The notes under the pieces were generated by a model. It did no database searches. It saw nothing but the letters and a program-made list of their open reading frames with translations, and was not told where the DNA came from. Below are positions 49,787 through 63,202 of a stretch of 64,000 bases of DNA, piece after piece. Location: assembly GCF_003945595.2 (NCBI RefSeq), contig NW_024104421.1, positions 4,278,001 to 4,342,000 on the forward strand, read 5' to 3'. Each line of letters opens with the position of its first letter. Position 1 is the stretch's first letter. The stretch is from Pipra filicauda (lineage: Eukaryota > Chordata > Aves > Passeriformes > Pipridae). The position numbers and the translations under genes are program-made.

Positions 49787-52544
49787 AGCTACCTTGTCCT
49801 TGTTAGGAGAGACTTCGGGCACAGATTGCTTATCTGGCAGAACAGAGGAGGCTGCTTTCGCTCTTGAGGCAAGTCCTGTGCAGAGGTCTGTGTTTGCAGT
49901 GGACATCATATTTCTTTGCAGCTCAGCTGAATATAAGAGATGAAGAGATAAGGGTCATAGACATCATACTGGCCAATCCAGGTTGAAGTCAGCCAGGTCG
50001 TGGCACGTGTTCTTAAGGAAATATTAACTAAAACTAAAAAATAATCCTGATTTGGATGACTGGGGACGGGGCAAAACTGCTTGGAATTCTTGCGTCATGG
50101 TGCTTCAATGCCTATCAGAAGATGTGACTTTTACTGCGAAGAGTGGACCTTATGTATTCAATCACTGTTTCTGCACCTTTAATTTGCTTGACCAGCCTCA
50201 TTAGCCTAATTTGTACTAATAATCTTTGTCATAAATTAAACAGAGACCTACAGCTGTGTATTGGTAAGCTAAGAACAAGCAGGAGAATCAGAAAGAAACC
50301 TCTTTTCTGTGCAGGTGTGGTGACTGGTGGACAAAAATGGTAAGACCAGTCCTGACCTTCCAGGTTTTGACAGAGAGCATATGCCAAAGGAAAATGCAGC
50401 AGAGTGCTTTTGTGCCTAACATGAGGGACTATGTGGGGACCTCCTTACAAAACTTCAGGAGTTAATAGAGTTGCATAATCCTCTGTAATAAGAAAATTCA
50501 GTGAAGACGGGGTATTGAGGACGAATCTGCCAGGATATCAAAAGAAACTGAATGTCTTCTTTTTCTTGGTAACCAAGAATTCTGCATAGCTGGAAAACGC
50601 CTCCTCTTTTATCCAGCCATCACTGTGCCCCTTTGATTATGCTGCCACAATACCTAGCATACATCATTTGCAAGGCTCTGCATATTAGTGAAGTACTGTT
50701 CTGTAGAAGGTGAATTGTAGGGCTGTAGCCATCACAAAAAGGGAAATATGGACACAGAGTGGTTAAATGATATATCCAAGGCCAAATCCAGCAGGAAGCT
50801 GGAGGGGAAGGATGCAAGGTGAGGGGAGGAGAGGGATGGGGCACTTGATGACACCACGAACGCACACAGCATGACAGATCTCTGATTTCAAACATCTTTG
50901 GCATTTAGCCCAATCTTCAGGTCATTAAATGCTGCTGCTTTGCTCTTTAGGAGTGATGTTATCTGGAGGGAAACAATGGTGAAGATAAGGAAAACCTGAA
51001 TTCTGTTAAAATTATTTTTGCCATAGATAATTTGATGGTAATGTATTTTTCAAAGTCCTGATTCTTTTCAGTCCATTCCAGAAAAAATAATAATGAATAA
51101 TAATGGATTAATTATGTTCTTATAGAATAAAGTGCTTCCCTTATCCACTTAGCAAGGTGCTTGGGCATTGCACAGACAATTACAAATAAAGTGCATCAGT
51201 AGTAATTAAAATAAGCATGCATTATAAAACCAAAACAAAATGCAAATGAGTCAAGCCCCAGGATTTAATGGAAAGGTCTAATACTACATGATTTAATTTT
51301 TTATTTATTTAGCTATTTAATTCAGTCAGAGTAGAGTGAATCCACAAATAAGGGTATACTAATAAGCATACATGATAGGGAAAGTAGTAACAGCTTTAGG
51401 TGTTTCATCTGCAGAAAAAAAAATTCACTGCAGTGTTCTTGTAACATTTTCTGAGAGGTCCCAATCCCACTTTAATTTGCAACAGCTCACTGAAACTTGA
51501 TGCAAACAAATCATTCCAGCCTTTCCACAGGTAGAGACTTCACGTGGTTTTCCATTTGAAATTCTCTTTGAGGCATTCCCTTCCTCTCCATTACACTCTA
51601 ATTCCTCCTGGACAGGAGGTCATCACAGCAAATCCAGGCAATCTTCTCATTTCTTGCATTTGACCCTGTTCTCCTCCCCCTTCCATGCCCCAGCCTTGCA
51701 AGGTAACAACTTACCCCTTGTAATTTAGCATCAAAAGTGCTACTGGTAGGAGATGCAGGGCATATAGCTTAGGTTTCCACTTATGATTTTGTGGCCTCAT
51801 TATAAACTTATGAGCTTATGGTAAGTTTTTTTTATACTTCTATAAGACCTGTATTTCTCTTGTTTGGGTTTGTTTGGTTTTGGGGTTTTTTTGAGAAGGA
51901 GAATTTAGGAAGGTGTGTACAAGCACACCTTAGTACAACAAAGATTATTGGTGTTTAAGGTCAAGTCCTTGGTACTCAAAGAAAGGCACATTTAATGTTG
52001 GCCATCCCACCCTAATTAACCTAGTGTTTTCTCCTCTTCCTCCTATGTCTCAAAACCACGTGAGAAATTCGAGTGAAATTCCCACAGCCAGATCTATTCT
52101 CATCCAGTTATTAAGGAGTATGCCTAAGGAAGCATAACACATATCATATAAAACTCCACAGAATTAGGGTAAAAGACAGGAGGTAAGAGATGCAAGAATC
52201 ATGGTTCTATGTTGCCGTCCTCCATTCTGATTTCTGGGGAAGACGAGGCCTTTTCAGCCCCACCTGGAAGTCAGCAGCTGCTTGAGTAGAGATTCTCAGA
52301 ACTGCTTGCAAACAGCCTGCAGACCAAAAAAATTCTGCAGGAATTAGATGAATGATTTCAAAACAGAGGATAGAATCAAGACAATCACAATGTACTCATG
52401 CATAATTCATGGTGGAGGGGTAAAAAAAGTGCATCTCCCGAATGCTTCTTTCACTCAGCCTTCTTTCACTTGAGGCCTCATCCAAAACTATTCAGAGCAA
52501 TGAGAGATGTTTCACCATCTCGAGCCTAAGCCAAGTCACTGTCT

Positions 52545-52665
52545 GCTTACACCTGTTAAACAGATGGATAAGATGAAGCTAACACGAGTGAAGCGTGTTG
52601 CCCACAATTACACAAGACACCACAATGGGTGAGCACTGAGTAAAGGTCCTATGGCACCTTCTTCC
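52545..52665 (-). mobile_element. Possible MIR-type remnant (antisense)
   Basis: The stretch has TTAAACAGATGGATAAGATG, then GTGTTGCCCACAATTACACA, then a GGTGAGCACTGAG-like end. This resembles an antisense core-SINE. The match is weak and could be chance. Confidence 0.35.
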
Positions 52666-55340
52666 TCAGTTCAGCACCTAAAAGCCAAGTGTTATGGTCT
52701 GCAGCCCTGATATATGCAACAAGGTAAAATCTGTCTCTCATGCTGGGGCTTTTGAATTGTTAATTCATACTGATACCATAAAACCAGAAGCAACTGGAAA
52801 ACACCTCGGTTCATAAATCAAACATAAAGAGCAAAACATAAGGACAAATACTTCAGTTTCTTTCAATTTTTGTTGTTTTTCTTTTCAGCTGAGTACAGCT
52901 GAGCTGCCATATAAATATTTAAAACAGCTGCTCATCAGGAAGAAGGTACAAAATCTGTATTGTAGCCTTAGCTGAGATGTGTGGTTCTGACACATTTTAA
53001 AGTCTTGACTGTATTTGAACTGTGCTATTGCAGCCTTGTGTTATTTACTGCAAATTAAAAGGAATCAAGATCCCTCTTCAGAATGCTCTTCCCCTTTTCA
53101 CGTTGCTAAATGTTGCATTGCCTCCTGTCTTTTCCATGAAATTAAGCTTTGACCACTTAATTGATTAATTCTAGAGAGCAAAAGCTACATAGAGACATTT
53201 TCTTCAGAGTCAATCAGGTTTTTGTTTGAGCTGACAGTTGTTCAGTCTTTTGTAAATACTGCAGTTAAATGAAAAAAAAACCCTGAATATGAGCTTGTTT
53301 CTCCAAATATTATCTGACTGGCTCTTCTGAATTACATGGAGATTTTCAGATGGGACAAGTTTGTGTGATTTGACCTTGCATAAGATACACTGGAAAAAAA
53401 TAAGAAGAAATGGAATAATGTTAAATCTAAACTCATACTCCTACTAGAAGCCTTTTCTGCAATGCCAGAAATCAAATACTGTCAAGAAAACTAAAAACAT
53501 GCACGAACAGTATACATTTCAGCTCGGGATACAATACAGCACTTTTCTGATGAGCTGCTGTTTAAAATATTTATATGTCAGCTTAGCTGTGTTCCCTTGA
53601 AAAGAAAAAAAGACCATTGACAGAATAGGAAGCATTTGTCCTTACCACATCTCAGTTTTTTATGTTTGATATATAGAACAAGATATTTTCCCTTTGCTTC
53701 TAATTTTGTGCTATGAGTAAGTATAAATTAACAATTCAACAGTCCCAACACAAGCAAGAAAATTCACCTTGTTGCAGAATTCATTTTAAAGAAGTTTAAA
53801 GACTGCAGACCATAACACCTGGCTTTTAAGTGTAGGACTAAGGATGAAAGTACCAGAGGACTCCTCCTGCCTTCCCACAGTCCTCATCTGAAGCTGAGAG
53901 AGCACCTTCTGATTACAGACCCTCAGTGGTGTCCTGCTTCACCTTGACAGTGTGGCTTGTTTGGTCTCTGCTCCTGTTTCATAACAGGGGTAAGCAGATG
54001 CTGACTTCTCAGGGAAATTAAAGCCAGGACAAATCAATAAAGCATCTGGCCTGATGTGCTACATACTGTATAATCTCATGCAACTTGGAATATGAGTTTA
54101 AGAAAAATGTATCTCCAGAAGTGCCTCTGGTACCATTGGGAAGATAGGAAAAAGCAGAGAACTTGTCTCATTTCTTGATATTTTGTCATCGTAGTTAATC
54201 TGTGTCATGGTTGACAAGTTGGGATATTTTCCTTATATGAATTTATCCCTTTTACTTTCCAGACATGAGTGTTTATGGTGTTCTCCACCCAGGTAAAGAG
54301 CTCCTTAGTCCTAAAGCTTTTCTCTGCTTGAAGGTGACTGATCGGATCACCTGATGATAATATTTTTAGCAAGCTAAACAGACCAAACTTTTAAACAATG
54401 TAGTTTTCTAAAAGCTTCATTTTTTTTTTGGCTTTTGAGGTAATCTTTAAGACTTGCTGATACACAGCATGGTCCAACTAGAAGCAGGCCAAATATTTGC
54501 TGAAGAGGTCGCTGCTGAGATATGCTCCTCTCTCATGTTGCTCATTATTTATGGGGTCAGGCTTCTGCTCAGGTCAACCTTTGTCTTCAAATCTGCTTAC
54601 AGACAGGATCCTTTCTGCTCAGACACAGTGACTTGTGAAAAATATTTCTGTGTTCTATTTTGGTGTCTGAAACAATTTCAAGGAGCAAATGAAGAGACAA
54701 AAAGGATCCTGCGACTCAAGACCAACAGAACTTGCTCCAGACTTTTCTTTGAGGGACACAGCAGAATTGTTTCACACAGCCACCACCATCAATGTCGCTG
54801 CAACTGACTCCACACAGTAGAATCTCTGTTTACACAGCCTCTTGCAAAGAACACAAAAGACCCCTCTGTTTTGGGAGGCCCAGATGTAAAGAGCAGAATA
54901 TAAGTGAAATGGTGGCAAATCACAGGTCTAGTTTTTGTGTTGCATGCATTAGCTTAACATAAGGTTAAGCTCTGGGTGCAAGCCATTCTGTCTTCTAAAT
55001 TTCTTCACAACTGATGGGATTTTGGCAATGGTTGAAGCCAATCTGGTGACAAGGCAAGCAGCTGAAAGCTTACATTGGCCAGAGAGAAATTCCCCACTGA
55101 CTGCTGGCTACCTTATTTCCCCATCTCCCAAGTAAAAGCAGCCTAGCAGACCTTTTCAGATAGTGAGCAGAAGTATCTTCCCAATCAACACTACACTCAT
55201 TTTTAAAAGAGAGAAAAAGGAAAAAAAAAAATCCCAACAGCTCACAGCAGCACTGCTTTGTTGTTCCATCCCTTGCAGAGATAACGTTCAGTTCTTCGTT
55301 CCCTCTGCAGCACTGTCTGCAGTGCTCACCTTGGGAAGGT

Positions 55341-55351
55341 GGAGAGAGAGG

Positions 55352-55384
<33 letters not shown>

Positions 55385-55423
55385 GCTTCGAGAGATCGAG
55401 CTGAGATGCGAGATGGAGAGATA

Positions 55424-55455
<32 letters not shown>
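55341..55455 (+). repeat. Interrupted (GA)n microsatellite
   Basis: Two long purine tracts of GA repeats (55341-55384 and 55427-55455) are separated by about 40 bases of degenerate GA-like sequence. The array is polypurine on the plus strand. It creates a long artificial Ser/Leu-rich open frame on the minus strand. Confidence 0.93.
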
Positions 55456-58142
55456 CAAAGGATAAGGGGTCTTGTCCTGGAGAGAGGGAGGGCTTAGGAG
55501 CCAGAAGCAGTAACAGTGGCTGGATGGTGGGGAGTGAAAACCGATGTGAATTGGGAAGCATAAGGCACAGGGAGACCGGTGAGAAGTGACAGAGGGCAGG
55601 GGACTGAGGATGCACAGGTGGTTGGTTGCTGGGGTGGGCAGAACTGAGGCAGGGGGAGGGCTGATGTTTGGTCTGCAGGCAAGGCTGGTGTGGAAGTTGT
55701 GGGAGAGAAAGGAATGTGCAGAAGGAGGCAGAAAAGTATCTGAAAAATGCTCTCAGCAAACTGAAAAGAATGGCTGAGTATTTGTTATACAGACATGCTC
55801 TAAGTGTGGTCAAAAGGAAGACTCAAAACTTGAAAGTTAGGTTGAAATCTACTTTGTAGGACTTAAGGAGCATATAAATAACAACAATAAGATGCATAGG
55901 AAAGAAAATTACACTGGAAGCAGCACAAAATTATACTTTCCCCAAATATGCTTCCAACCAGACTTCCTGAGCCAGAGGTGATACCCTTGCATTAAAACAA
56001 AAACCCTCAGTAGTTTTCTATCAGTTTGTCTGGTCTCATCTTGAATCTATCTGAATTTTTAACATTTACATCATCTGGTAACAAGGAGCATGAGATCTTT
56101 GCTCCAGCTGTACTTAGCTACTACCTTACTCTCTCTGAGGAGCAAGGGCAGCATCACGTACCTGAACAAGGGGTCAAGGCCACATGAGCAAACATCTCTC
56201 CAAAGATGTCACTGTGCAGGGGCACACAGGTACCTGGGATTTGGTCGAAGGACACCAGCAGTCTTTCCATTGACTGTCTTAGTTTCAGGTCTCCATCCTT
56301 AAAGGAGCCAGAGCTATTTGCTGATGTCTTAAGTTATGATTTGTTTAAAAGCTTCCCATCTGTTCAGGCTCGTACTCTGTTTCACATTGAAATTACTGCT
56401 GGATGGATGTTGTAGAGTGATGATTTTGGAAACATTCTCATTGAGTTTTAATTTCTTATGTGATGTTTTGTGATTTTTTTTACAGATATCAGCACAAAAA
56501 GGCAAAGCAAAACCAACTGTGACAGAACATATAAAACAGCGTGAGCTGCCTACAGATAAATAAAAACTGTCCAAAGTAATAGAGACCAATATGAATCATG
56601 ACCAATAAGCATATTTGTAATAATAAACATGTCATCTGTGTCAGATAAACAAATCACAAATATTAAAGATAACAAACAGATTATAAATAGAGAGACATCT
56701 CAAATTAGGATCATGTTTCTCAGTCCTAGTAGATATGAATTAGCAGCCATATCTGCCAAAATAAATCTGGCAGTCTCTCAGAGGTCATCATATCTAAAAA
56801 AAAAATTAAAAATACTAATAAAAAAATAAAAAGAAGGAGGGTAAAGAGAAGGAGAGGGCAGACAACCATTATTTTTTTTTTTACTTCCACTAGTATGACA
56901 TAGTTTAGAGAGATCAGGCTGCATTAGTGCTACTAAAGATGATATAAGCATGACAATGATAAGAAAAAACTGGAGGCAGAGTTGAAGGAGAGGCTTCCCC
57001 TGGTGGCTGCAGTTCTAACCCCAAAACTATAAGCTGCTGAGGCCTCATTTTGAAATCAGTGAGTTCAAGCCAAGCACAAAAATCTGTCTAGCAGGAGCAT
57101 CAGCTGGCAGTTTGCATTTACCTCCTTCTGCCAATCTTTCAGATGCAGATAACACTTTATTGATATGGCATGATTTTTGATGTCACGAAAAAAACGTGAT
57201 AGAGTTTTTATTCTTTGATTCTGATGGTCGTAGAATGAAGCCAGTCAGTTTAAAAAGTGAACTAAAGTTAATTTTCAGGAGGAGATTAATAAAACGAGCT
57301 GTTCTTAATGTAAGCCTGGCACTAGTTTGTCATGCACAGTGGATGTACTATCCTGAGCCTCTGGAAAGGGAGAGGCTGAGGTATTGCAGCAAGAGGAATT
57401 CTTCTATAACATGTATTCTGTGTTTCACAGCATAAATTTCAGGACATAAAGAGTATTATGCCAAACTGAACAAAACAGGCCCATAAAATACCAAATGTGA
57501 CTGAAACAATACTGGGTTTGGCATTAATTTTTTGTATTTCCTTCCCTTCTGTGAAGGTAATGGTACATACTCAAGGCCAAGATCCTGCTGCCTATATTCA
57601 AAGAGGGAATTGGAGGAACTCATAATGTGATAGTCTTCCTGTCCTGGCTGAGTCTCCAAAGAGGAGAAGGAGCAAAAACTACCTCATCAGTGCTAGTGCT
57701 GGTTCAGATAGACTCAGGGAATTACTGTGAGGGGAGCCCAGGTGGAGATGTTCTGGCATCTGCTGGCATTTTTACCAGCCAACATGCTAATTAAACCTCT
57801 TCATCCTTGCTGGCACTTCCAGTGGTGTCACTGCTGCTTCAGGTGAACTGGTAGCTAGCCCTGATTGGAACTTGTCCTGCTTAAACAGCTGTGCTGTAGC
57901 CAGCAGACTGTTTGTTCAGTGGGCTCCTGAAAGATGAAAACACTCTTTTATGGCTGAGGGTCAATCTGTATGGAGCTAAAGGCAAGGGTTCACTGCATGG
58001 TTTCAAAGTCAGAGAGTGAATTCAGCTGCAGCAAAGACTTCACCCTGCATGATGTCTACAATACTCTTCTAGTGGTTCTAAGTGAATATGCAGTACTTTG
58101 CAGTGATAGAGACAAGGTGGAATGTCGTGCCATAGTTTGCAT

Positions 58143-58454
58143 GACTATCAGGAATATTGTCAAGAGGATGGGGCCAGACTGTCTTTGGTTGTTCCCAGCA
58201 ACAGGACAAGGGGCACCAGGCACAAACTGAAAAACAGAAAGTTCTATCTGAATGTGAGGAAAAATTTATTTACTTTGAGGTGACAGAGAACCAGAACAGG
58301 ATCCCCAGAAAGGCTGTGAAGTCTCTGAGATACTAAAAACCCATCTGGATGCGATCCTGTGCAATCTGCTCTAAGTGAACCTGCTTTATCAGTGGGGCTG
58401 GGCTAGATGATATCCAGAGGTCATCAACTCCAACCATTCTGTGACTCTGTGAAT
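58143..58454 (+). mobile_element. CR1 LINE fragment with 3' tail
   Basis: This is a plus-strand CR1 3' region. It contains the CAGCAACAGGACAAGGGGCA block, the GAAAGTTCTATCTGAA block, a diverged GGTCATC-AACTCCAACC box, and a final CCATTCTGTGACTCTGTGA. Small deletions and substitutions show that it is old. It is non-coding and lies about 10.8 kb upstream of the IQSEC3 start. Confidence 0.92.
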
Positions 58455-61400
58455 AAAGCCCAAAATAAAGTCAGGAGCTCTCAACTGTAAATACCAGACA
58501 GCATAATAAGAGGTAGGTTTTAACCTACTCTCCACTGGAGCTACTGCCATCACAGTTTGAATTTTAAGGGATATTCTTGTAGCTGGTTTATATTTTCATT
58601 TGCCTTCTGATAAGCCCTACATACTCATTTTGAGATACACCCAAAAATCCTTCTCTTCCTTTATGTTTATATATTTGGATCCTTTCAGATATTTTTTCCC
58701 ACATGCAACAGTTGTTCTGTGAAGGTCCTGAGTCCTTTGACTCTCTTCCTTACAAGCCAGTTTCTTCTTCCTAATGCTGTTGGACTTACCTGTCCTGGTC
58801 ATCTCTGTGTTTAGCCTATTCCCCTGCATGCTAGAAAGGTCAAGTCCCCCATTTTAAAGGCAGAAGTACCCCAAGGCTTTGCAGGCAGAGGACACCGGTG
58901 CCGTCTCACCATTCCGAGCAGGAGGCAGCTTGTCTTCAGCAATCCAGCTCAGCACCTCTGCCTTGCAGCAAAACACTTGGACAAAAATAGACAGAGGCCT
59001 CCTCAAACAAACTTACAGGATTTCTGAGCTCAACCCTGATTCTCTGCACTCAACGGAAAATTCAAGGTCATATTCATGTTCTGTGTAGTTCTGAGAACAC
59101 ATCTTTTGTTGCTGATTGAACAAAGCCTCTCAGCCTGAGCTGAGCTGAGAGGTTCAGAGCTTGGCTGTGGTCCTGTCTTCCTTCCTGATGAAAATCCTTG
59201 GTTCCTGGCTCATGTTAGTGGATGAAGTCCCCATTGAAATGGATGTAGTGACTTTTTTGTCACAAATCGGTTATTTGCCAAAATAAACATTTAGTCAATG
59301 CAAAATTATTTGTGAATTTGAGATGAACTCACTGAACATTTTGGAGGTTTAAAACAATGAGGACAACATTATAGGAATGACAAAGTGCTTCTTTTTGAGG
59401 CATTTTTGTTTGCATGTCCTAGATGAACTCATGAGATGGTGGGAACAGAGTGGAATCCTACACCATCGGGTGTCTTTCTGTCTTTCTGCTAAACAGTCCC
59501 TGGTCAGGATGCTCTCATGGACCATGACAGAATGATGTCATATGTTGTCCTCATTATAACCCATTTCTCAGGGAAGAGGCTTTCCATTGGTACACAAGGC
59601 ACATCCCTTTCCTGCTCCCCAGTTTGCATGAAACTTCCCAGACTTGTGAGGTTTGAGGGTGGGGTTTGTGTTTGGTTTTGTTTTTTTTTTCCCCCTAAGC
59701 CCTTTGTCTTCTCCCAGGAACAGAAAAAAAATTAAGCCTAGAGTACTTACCTATAGATGCTTAACCTCACTATTTTTTTAAAAATTAGCTATGCAGTTTA
59801 ACTAGCATGTAGAAGTACTGATAGAAGTATTTAATAAATAAATGCATAGGTTTTATTATAAAACAATGACAAAGATGCTGTTAAAATAGATGCTGTGTTG
59901 CAAACCGTATTATTTTGGCCTGTTCACATCTCTCTAAAATGGAGGGGGAATTAAAGGCTAAAGTAGAAGGTATATATCCTACTGCTTTGTAAATGAAAAG
60001 AAAGATTATATCTGTAAGTCTTAGAAATAGAATTAAGTAGGGACCTGATGTTTAATACAGACGCAAAATAAATTCATGTTTCTAGAGAAAAATGTAGTGA
60101 AATTAGCATGGCACCTCGGCATAGAGCTATTACAAGGCAGTTAATATGGCATAATTTTAAGGACCACCAGGAAATTTGGCCTGCAGCACAGAGGAATTAT
60201 AATAGCCTGCTATAGTAAGCTTTGAAGTGAAATTGCTTCATGTGAATACTGCAGAGCATTAGCAAGCATCTGAAGGATTGAAATGCAGAGGTAATAGCTT
60301 CACTGGAAATGTTTAACATGTATTTTACTGCTCATTCAGAAAGAAAATATTGCAGGTAGGAATTTCAAGTTTTCACTAAATTTTGATTTGAGTAGAAACT
60401 GGGAAAAAAAAAATCTCTGAAGGTAATGCTTAGGCTCTTCTATGTATCTAGTCCTTTGCTTTTATTGCACATACTTGGAAAAAAAATTACAGAACTAAAG
60501 TTAGTTCCAACCAAACAAATAGCAAATAATTTACCCTAAAACTATGGAGTTTTTATTATTCACCAAATACACTAAAAACAGTGTTTTGGGGGTGACTTTG
60601 CAAAAATAGCAGAGTTTAATTTTTTGGTTCAACAACTGAATCAAATAATGAATTATTCATACAAACCATTTGAATACCCACTTAAATCCATTGACAGCAA
60701 AGAGTTTGGATGAACTTCTCACAGGGGTGAGCCTTATTCCCAGGGACTATTGATTTCTATTATTTAGTTTTTATGTTTGAAAAGATGAAAAATTGTTTCC
60801 AGCTTAAAACTAACTCTGCAGGAACAAGCTTTTATTAAAGTGCAAATTTCATTTAAGTGCAAATGTTTCTTTACCACATATTACTTCATTTTCTGAAATA
60901 TGTTTCTAGGAGGCAATGTCAAAAGTACAATTAAATGGTGCAGGACTGAGTCCTAATTGATGGTGACAATAATGAAAATGAATTATTTCATGAAAGCTTT
61001 TTTCTTTTTTCCCCTGCTTGCTTTCACCTCTCATTATTCTGTTTGGAAGCAGAGTGTCCTAAAATGTATTGAGTGTCCTGCTGTCACTATTTTACACAAG
61101 CATTTGTCAGTAGGTTCTTAATACACACTAATATTTTCAGTAGGCTTTTAATAGAACATCTTTCTCTCTCTCTCCAGTTATATTTAATTCTAATCTTTAA
61201 TGTAGGGTCTTGCGTCTCTTTTCATGCTTCTCTTTTTATTAACTTTCCAAATATATTCATAAATCCCCTAATTTGTATCCAGCAATGACTTATGTCTTGA
61301 AGCATTAACATGTACATTTAAAAACATTGAAGCTAATGTAGGAAACTGATAAAATACTAATAAAGTTCCTGGTTTAAATGTACGTGATTTGAAAAATATT

Positions 61401-62131
61401 AATTTTTAAAAGAGCTATTTTTACAAAAAGGAAGAAATGTTCTTACAAATTCCATATTTTTTTCTTCTTCTTTTAGGAGTTAAAAGACCAGAAGAATTAA
61501 AAAAAAACAAGTCATGTCCAAAGCTGGATAGGGAGTGAAGTGAATTTTCAACAGAATGTTGCCACTTATTTGAGCTTTTCAGAATGGCAAAAAAAAAAAA
61601 TTAATCTTCAGGTTTTTTGGAAAAAACATCTAATATTTAACACCCACACTGTGCTAAAGGAACTTAACAGATGTGGTCAGAATCAGAAGAATGACATTCA
61701 TGATGACTCACTAACATAGTAGCAGGGAGTTGTAGCTGGCTACCTCCTCCCTGGGTTAGTGTTCACGTGGCAGAGGGGAATTAGTTCATGGCAACTTCCA
61801 ACTTCGTTATAGCAAAAAAAGAATGGCCAGCAATGGGGTTCGTGGCTGCAATAAAGGGGAGAAGGTTTGGATAGCTGGGCTTTAGTTTAAATATGAAACA
61901 GTAACTGAGATTGCATGGCAAATGCAATGGGTGTCTTAGGATGTTTCTGTGAGTCTCGTGTGTGTTGACTTTAAAGTTAAATAAGTGATTTGGGCCTGTT
62001 GGGAGCATGGATAAGTGGTCCTTAGAATACTTGTTGCTTTTCTCTTACGGCCATGGCTGTTCTTAATATTTCTCCCTTTCATTTTTTTTTTTTTTAAAGG
62101 CCTGGTATGGGAGGTTTGATCTCTTGCCAGG

Positions 62132-62190
62132 TAGCCTAGCGGGAATACTCTGTTCAGTTATGCAAGAAGCATGGATTTGATCCCTAACTC
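62132..62190 (+). other. Possible tRNA-derived SINE remnant
   Basis: TAGCCTAGCGG at 62132 fits the polymerase III A box. GATTTGATCCC at about 62174-62184 resembles a diverged B box at tRNA-like spacing. The flanking bases do not pair into an acceptor stem, so this is not a functional tRNA gene. It could be an old SINE head or chance. Confidence 0.3.
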
Positions 62191-62481
62191 CCGTTACCAT
62201 GCTCTTAGGGATACACGGTTACGAAAATAAAAGCATTAGCCTGCAGCCATCCTGCTGTGTGCTGTGCTCTCGTCAGATCTCACGTGTTCAGTGAGGTCAG
62301 CCCTGCTCAGGACTCTTGGAGTTGGGGATGCTGTAGAAGCGTGGAAAGGAGACACACAGTAAAAAAGAATGTGCATGAAACACTGTCCTCATCTGTGCTT
62401 CTCTCCATGGACTTTCTACTCTTTGTTTTCTATTTTTTGTTACCTTTTTTCCGTAACATGTACCATTATTTCATAAACATG

Positions 62482-62544
62482 CTTTTTTCTTTTTTTTTTT
62501 ATTTTTTTATTTTTGTTTGTTTGTTTGTTTGTTTGTTTGTTTTT
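62482..62544 (+). repeat. T-rich tract and (TTTG)n microsatellite
   Basis: A T-rich run leads into about seven TTTG units (62512-62544). On the minus strand this is an A-rich (CAAA)n tail-like run, but I see no element body attached. Confidence 0.9.
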
Positions 62545-63027
62545 AAGTCTACAAAGGCAATTACTATGAGTATGCAAAATTGTGTGGATGCAAGATTAAG
62601 AATGGCATTTGGGAATTCATAGCTAAGTGACACTCAGGACGGAGACCTTTGCTATCCAGCCTTGCCCTACTGACCAGTTCAAGGTGCAGCAATGTGAGAC
62701 ACTAGTTCAGTGCAGCTGCACAAAGAGGTACCATTTTAGCCTATGACAGTAATACAAGAATCATTTTGATACTCATGTGTGCACCGAAGAAGTTGTATTT
62801 TTATTGTTTATCGTGGGTGGGTGTTTCCAGCACTGCCTGAGAGCTGCAGCCTGAGCCCTCTGTGAAACACTGCAGCACACTGTGCCCTGGAGAACTTACA
62901 GTTTGATGGGCAGTGCAGGCACAAGGGGTCAGAAGGGCTCTGGCACTCATGAAGAATAAGTAATGTGATGTTGGCAAGTGATGTTTAAAGCTGTGATTCC
63001 AAGCCTGAGGAGGCTTGGATGATAGGG

Positions 63028-63202
63028 AAGAAAGTATAGAAGCAGAAAGGCTTGAGCCTGACAGAGTTCAAGAAGAATTTGGACAGTACTTTTGGGCACA
63101 TGGTGCGGCTCTTGGGGAGGATCTTGTGCAGGGCCAGGAGTTGGGTTTGATGATCCTAATGGGTCCCTTCTACAGAATCATATTCTATGATTCTGTGACT
63201 TT
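63028..63202 (+). mobile_element. Short CR1 LINE 3' end
   Basis: This holds the last 170 bases or so of a CR1 element. It includes the GCACATGGTGCGGCTCTTGG block, CAGGGCCAGGAGTTGG, GATGATCCTAATGGGTCCCT, and the terminal ATTCTATGATTCTGTGA. It is severely 5'-truncated. Its text differs from the other copies, so it belongs to a different CR1 subfamily. Confidence 0.92.

Larger units (their letters stand above)
48431..58142. other. Upstream flank of IQSEC3, no gene recognised
   Basis: AT-rich non-coding DNA with the GA array, the CA-like repeat and a possible conserved element at 51.0-51.3 kb. An open frame at 54454-54807 on the plus strand (117 codons) shows no known domain, no matching splice structure and no neighbours. 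I regard it as accidental. Confidence 0.55.
58455..63027. other. Upstream flank of IQSEC3, no gene recognised
   Basis: Strongly AT-rich between about 59.7 and 61.6 kb. It contains the T-rich/TTTG tract, the tRNA-like trace at 62.1 kb and a possible conserved element at about 60.04-60.32 kb. Confidence 0.55.

Noticed and set aside
50730..50810. MIR/L2-like phrase around GGACACAGAGTGGTTAAATG
   Set aside because: Too short and diverged to support without a profile search.
54454..54807. 117-codon plus-strand open frame as a new gene
   Set aside because: No recognised domain, no neighbouring exons with fitting phase, and codon use like the surrounding non-coding DNA.
55070..55813. 247-codon minus-strand open frame rich in Ser and Leu
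   Set aside because: Produced by the GA microsatellite on the opposite strand.
62132..62204. Functional tRNA gene
   Set aside because: A and B boxes are suggestive, but acceptor and T stems do not pair and there is no plausible anticodon arm.
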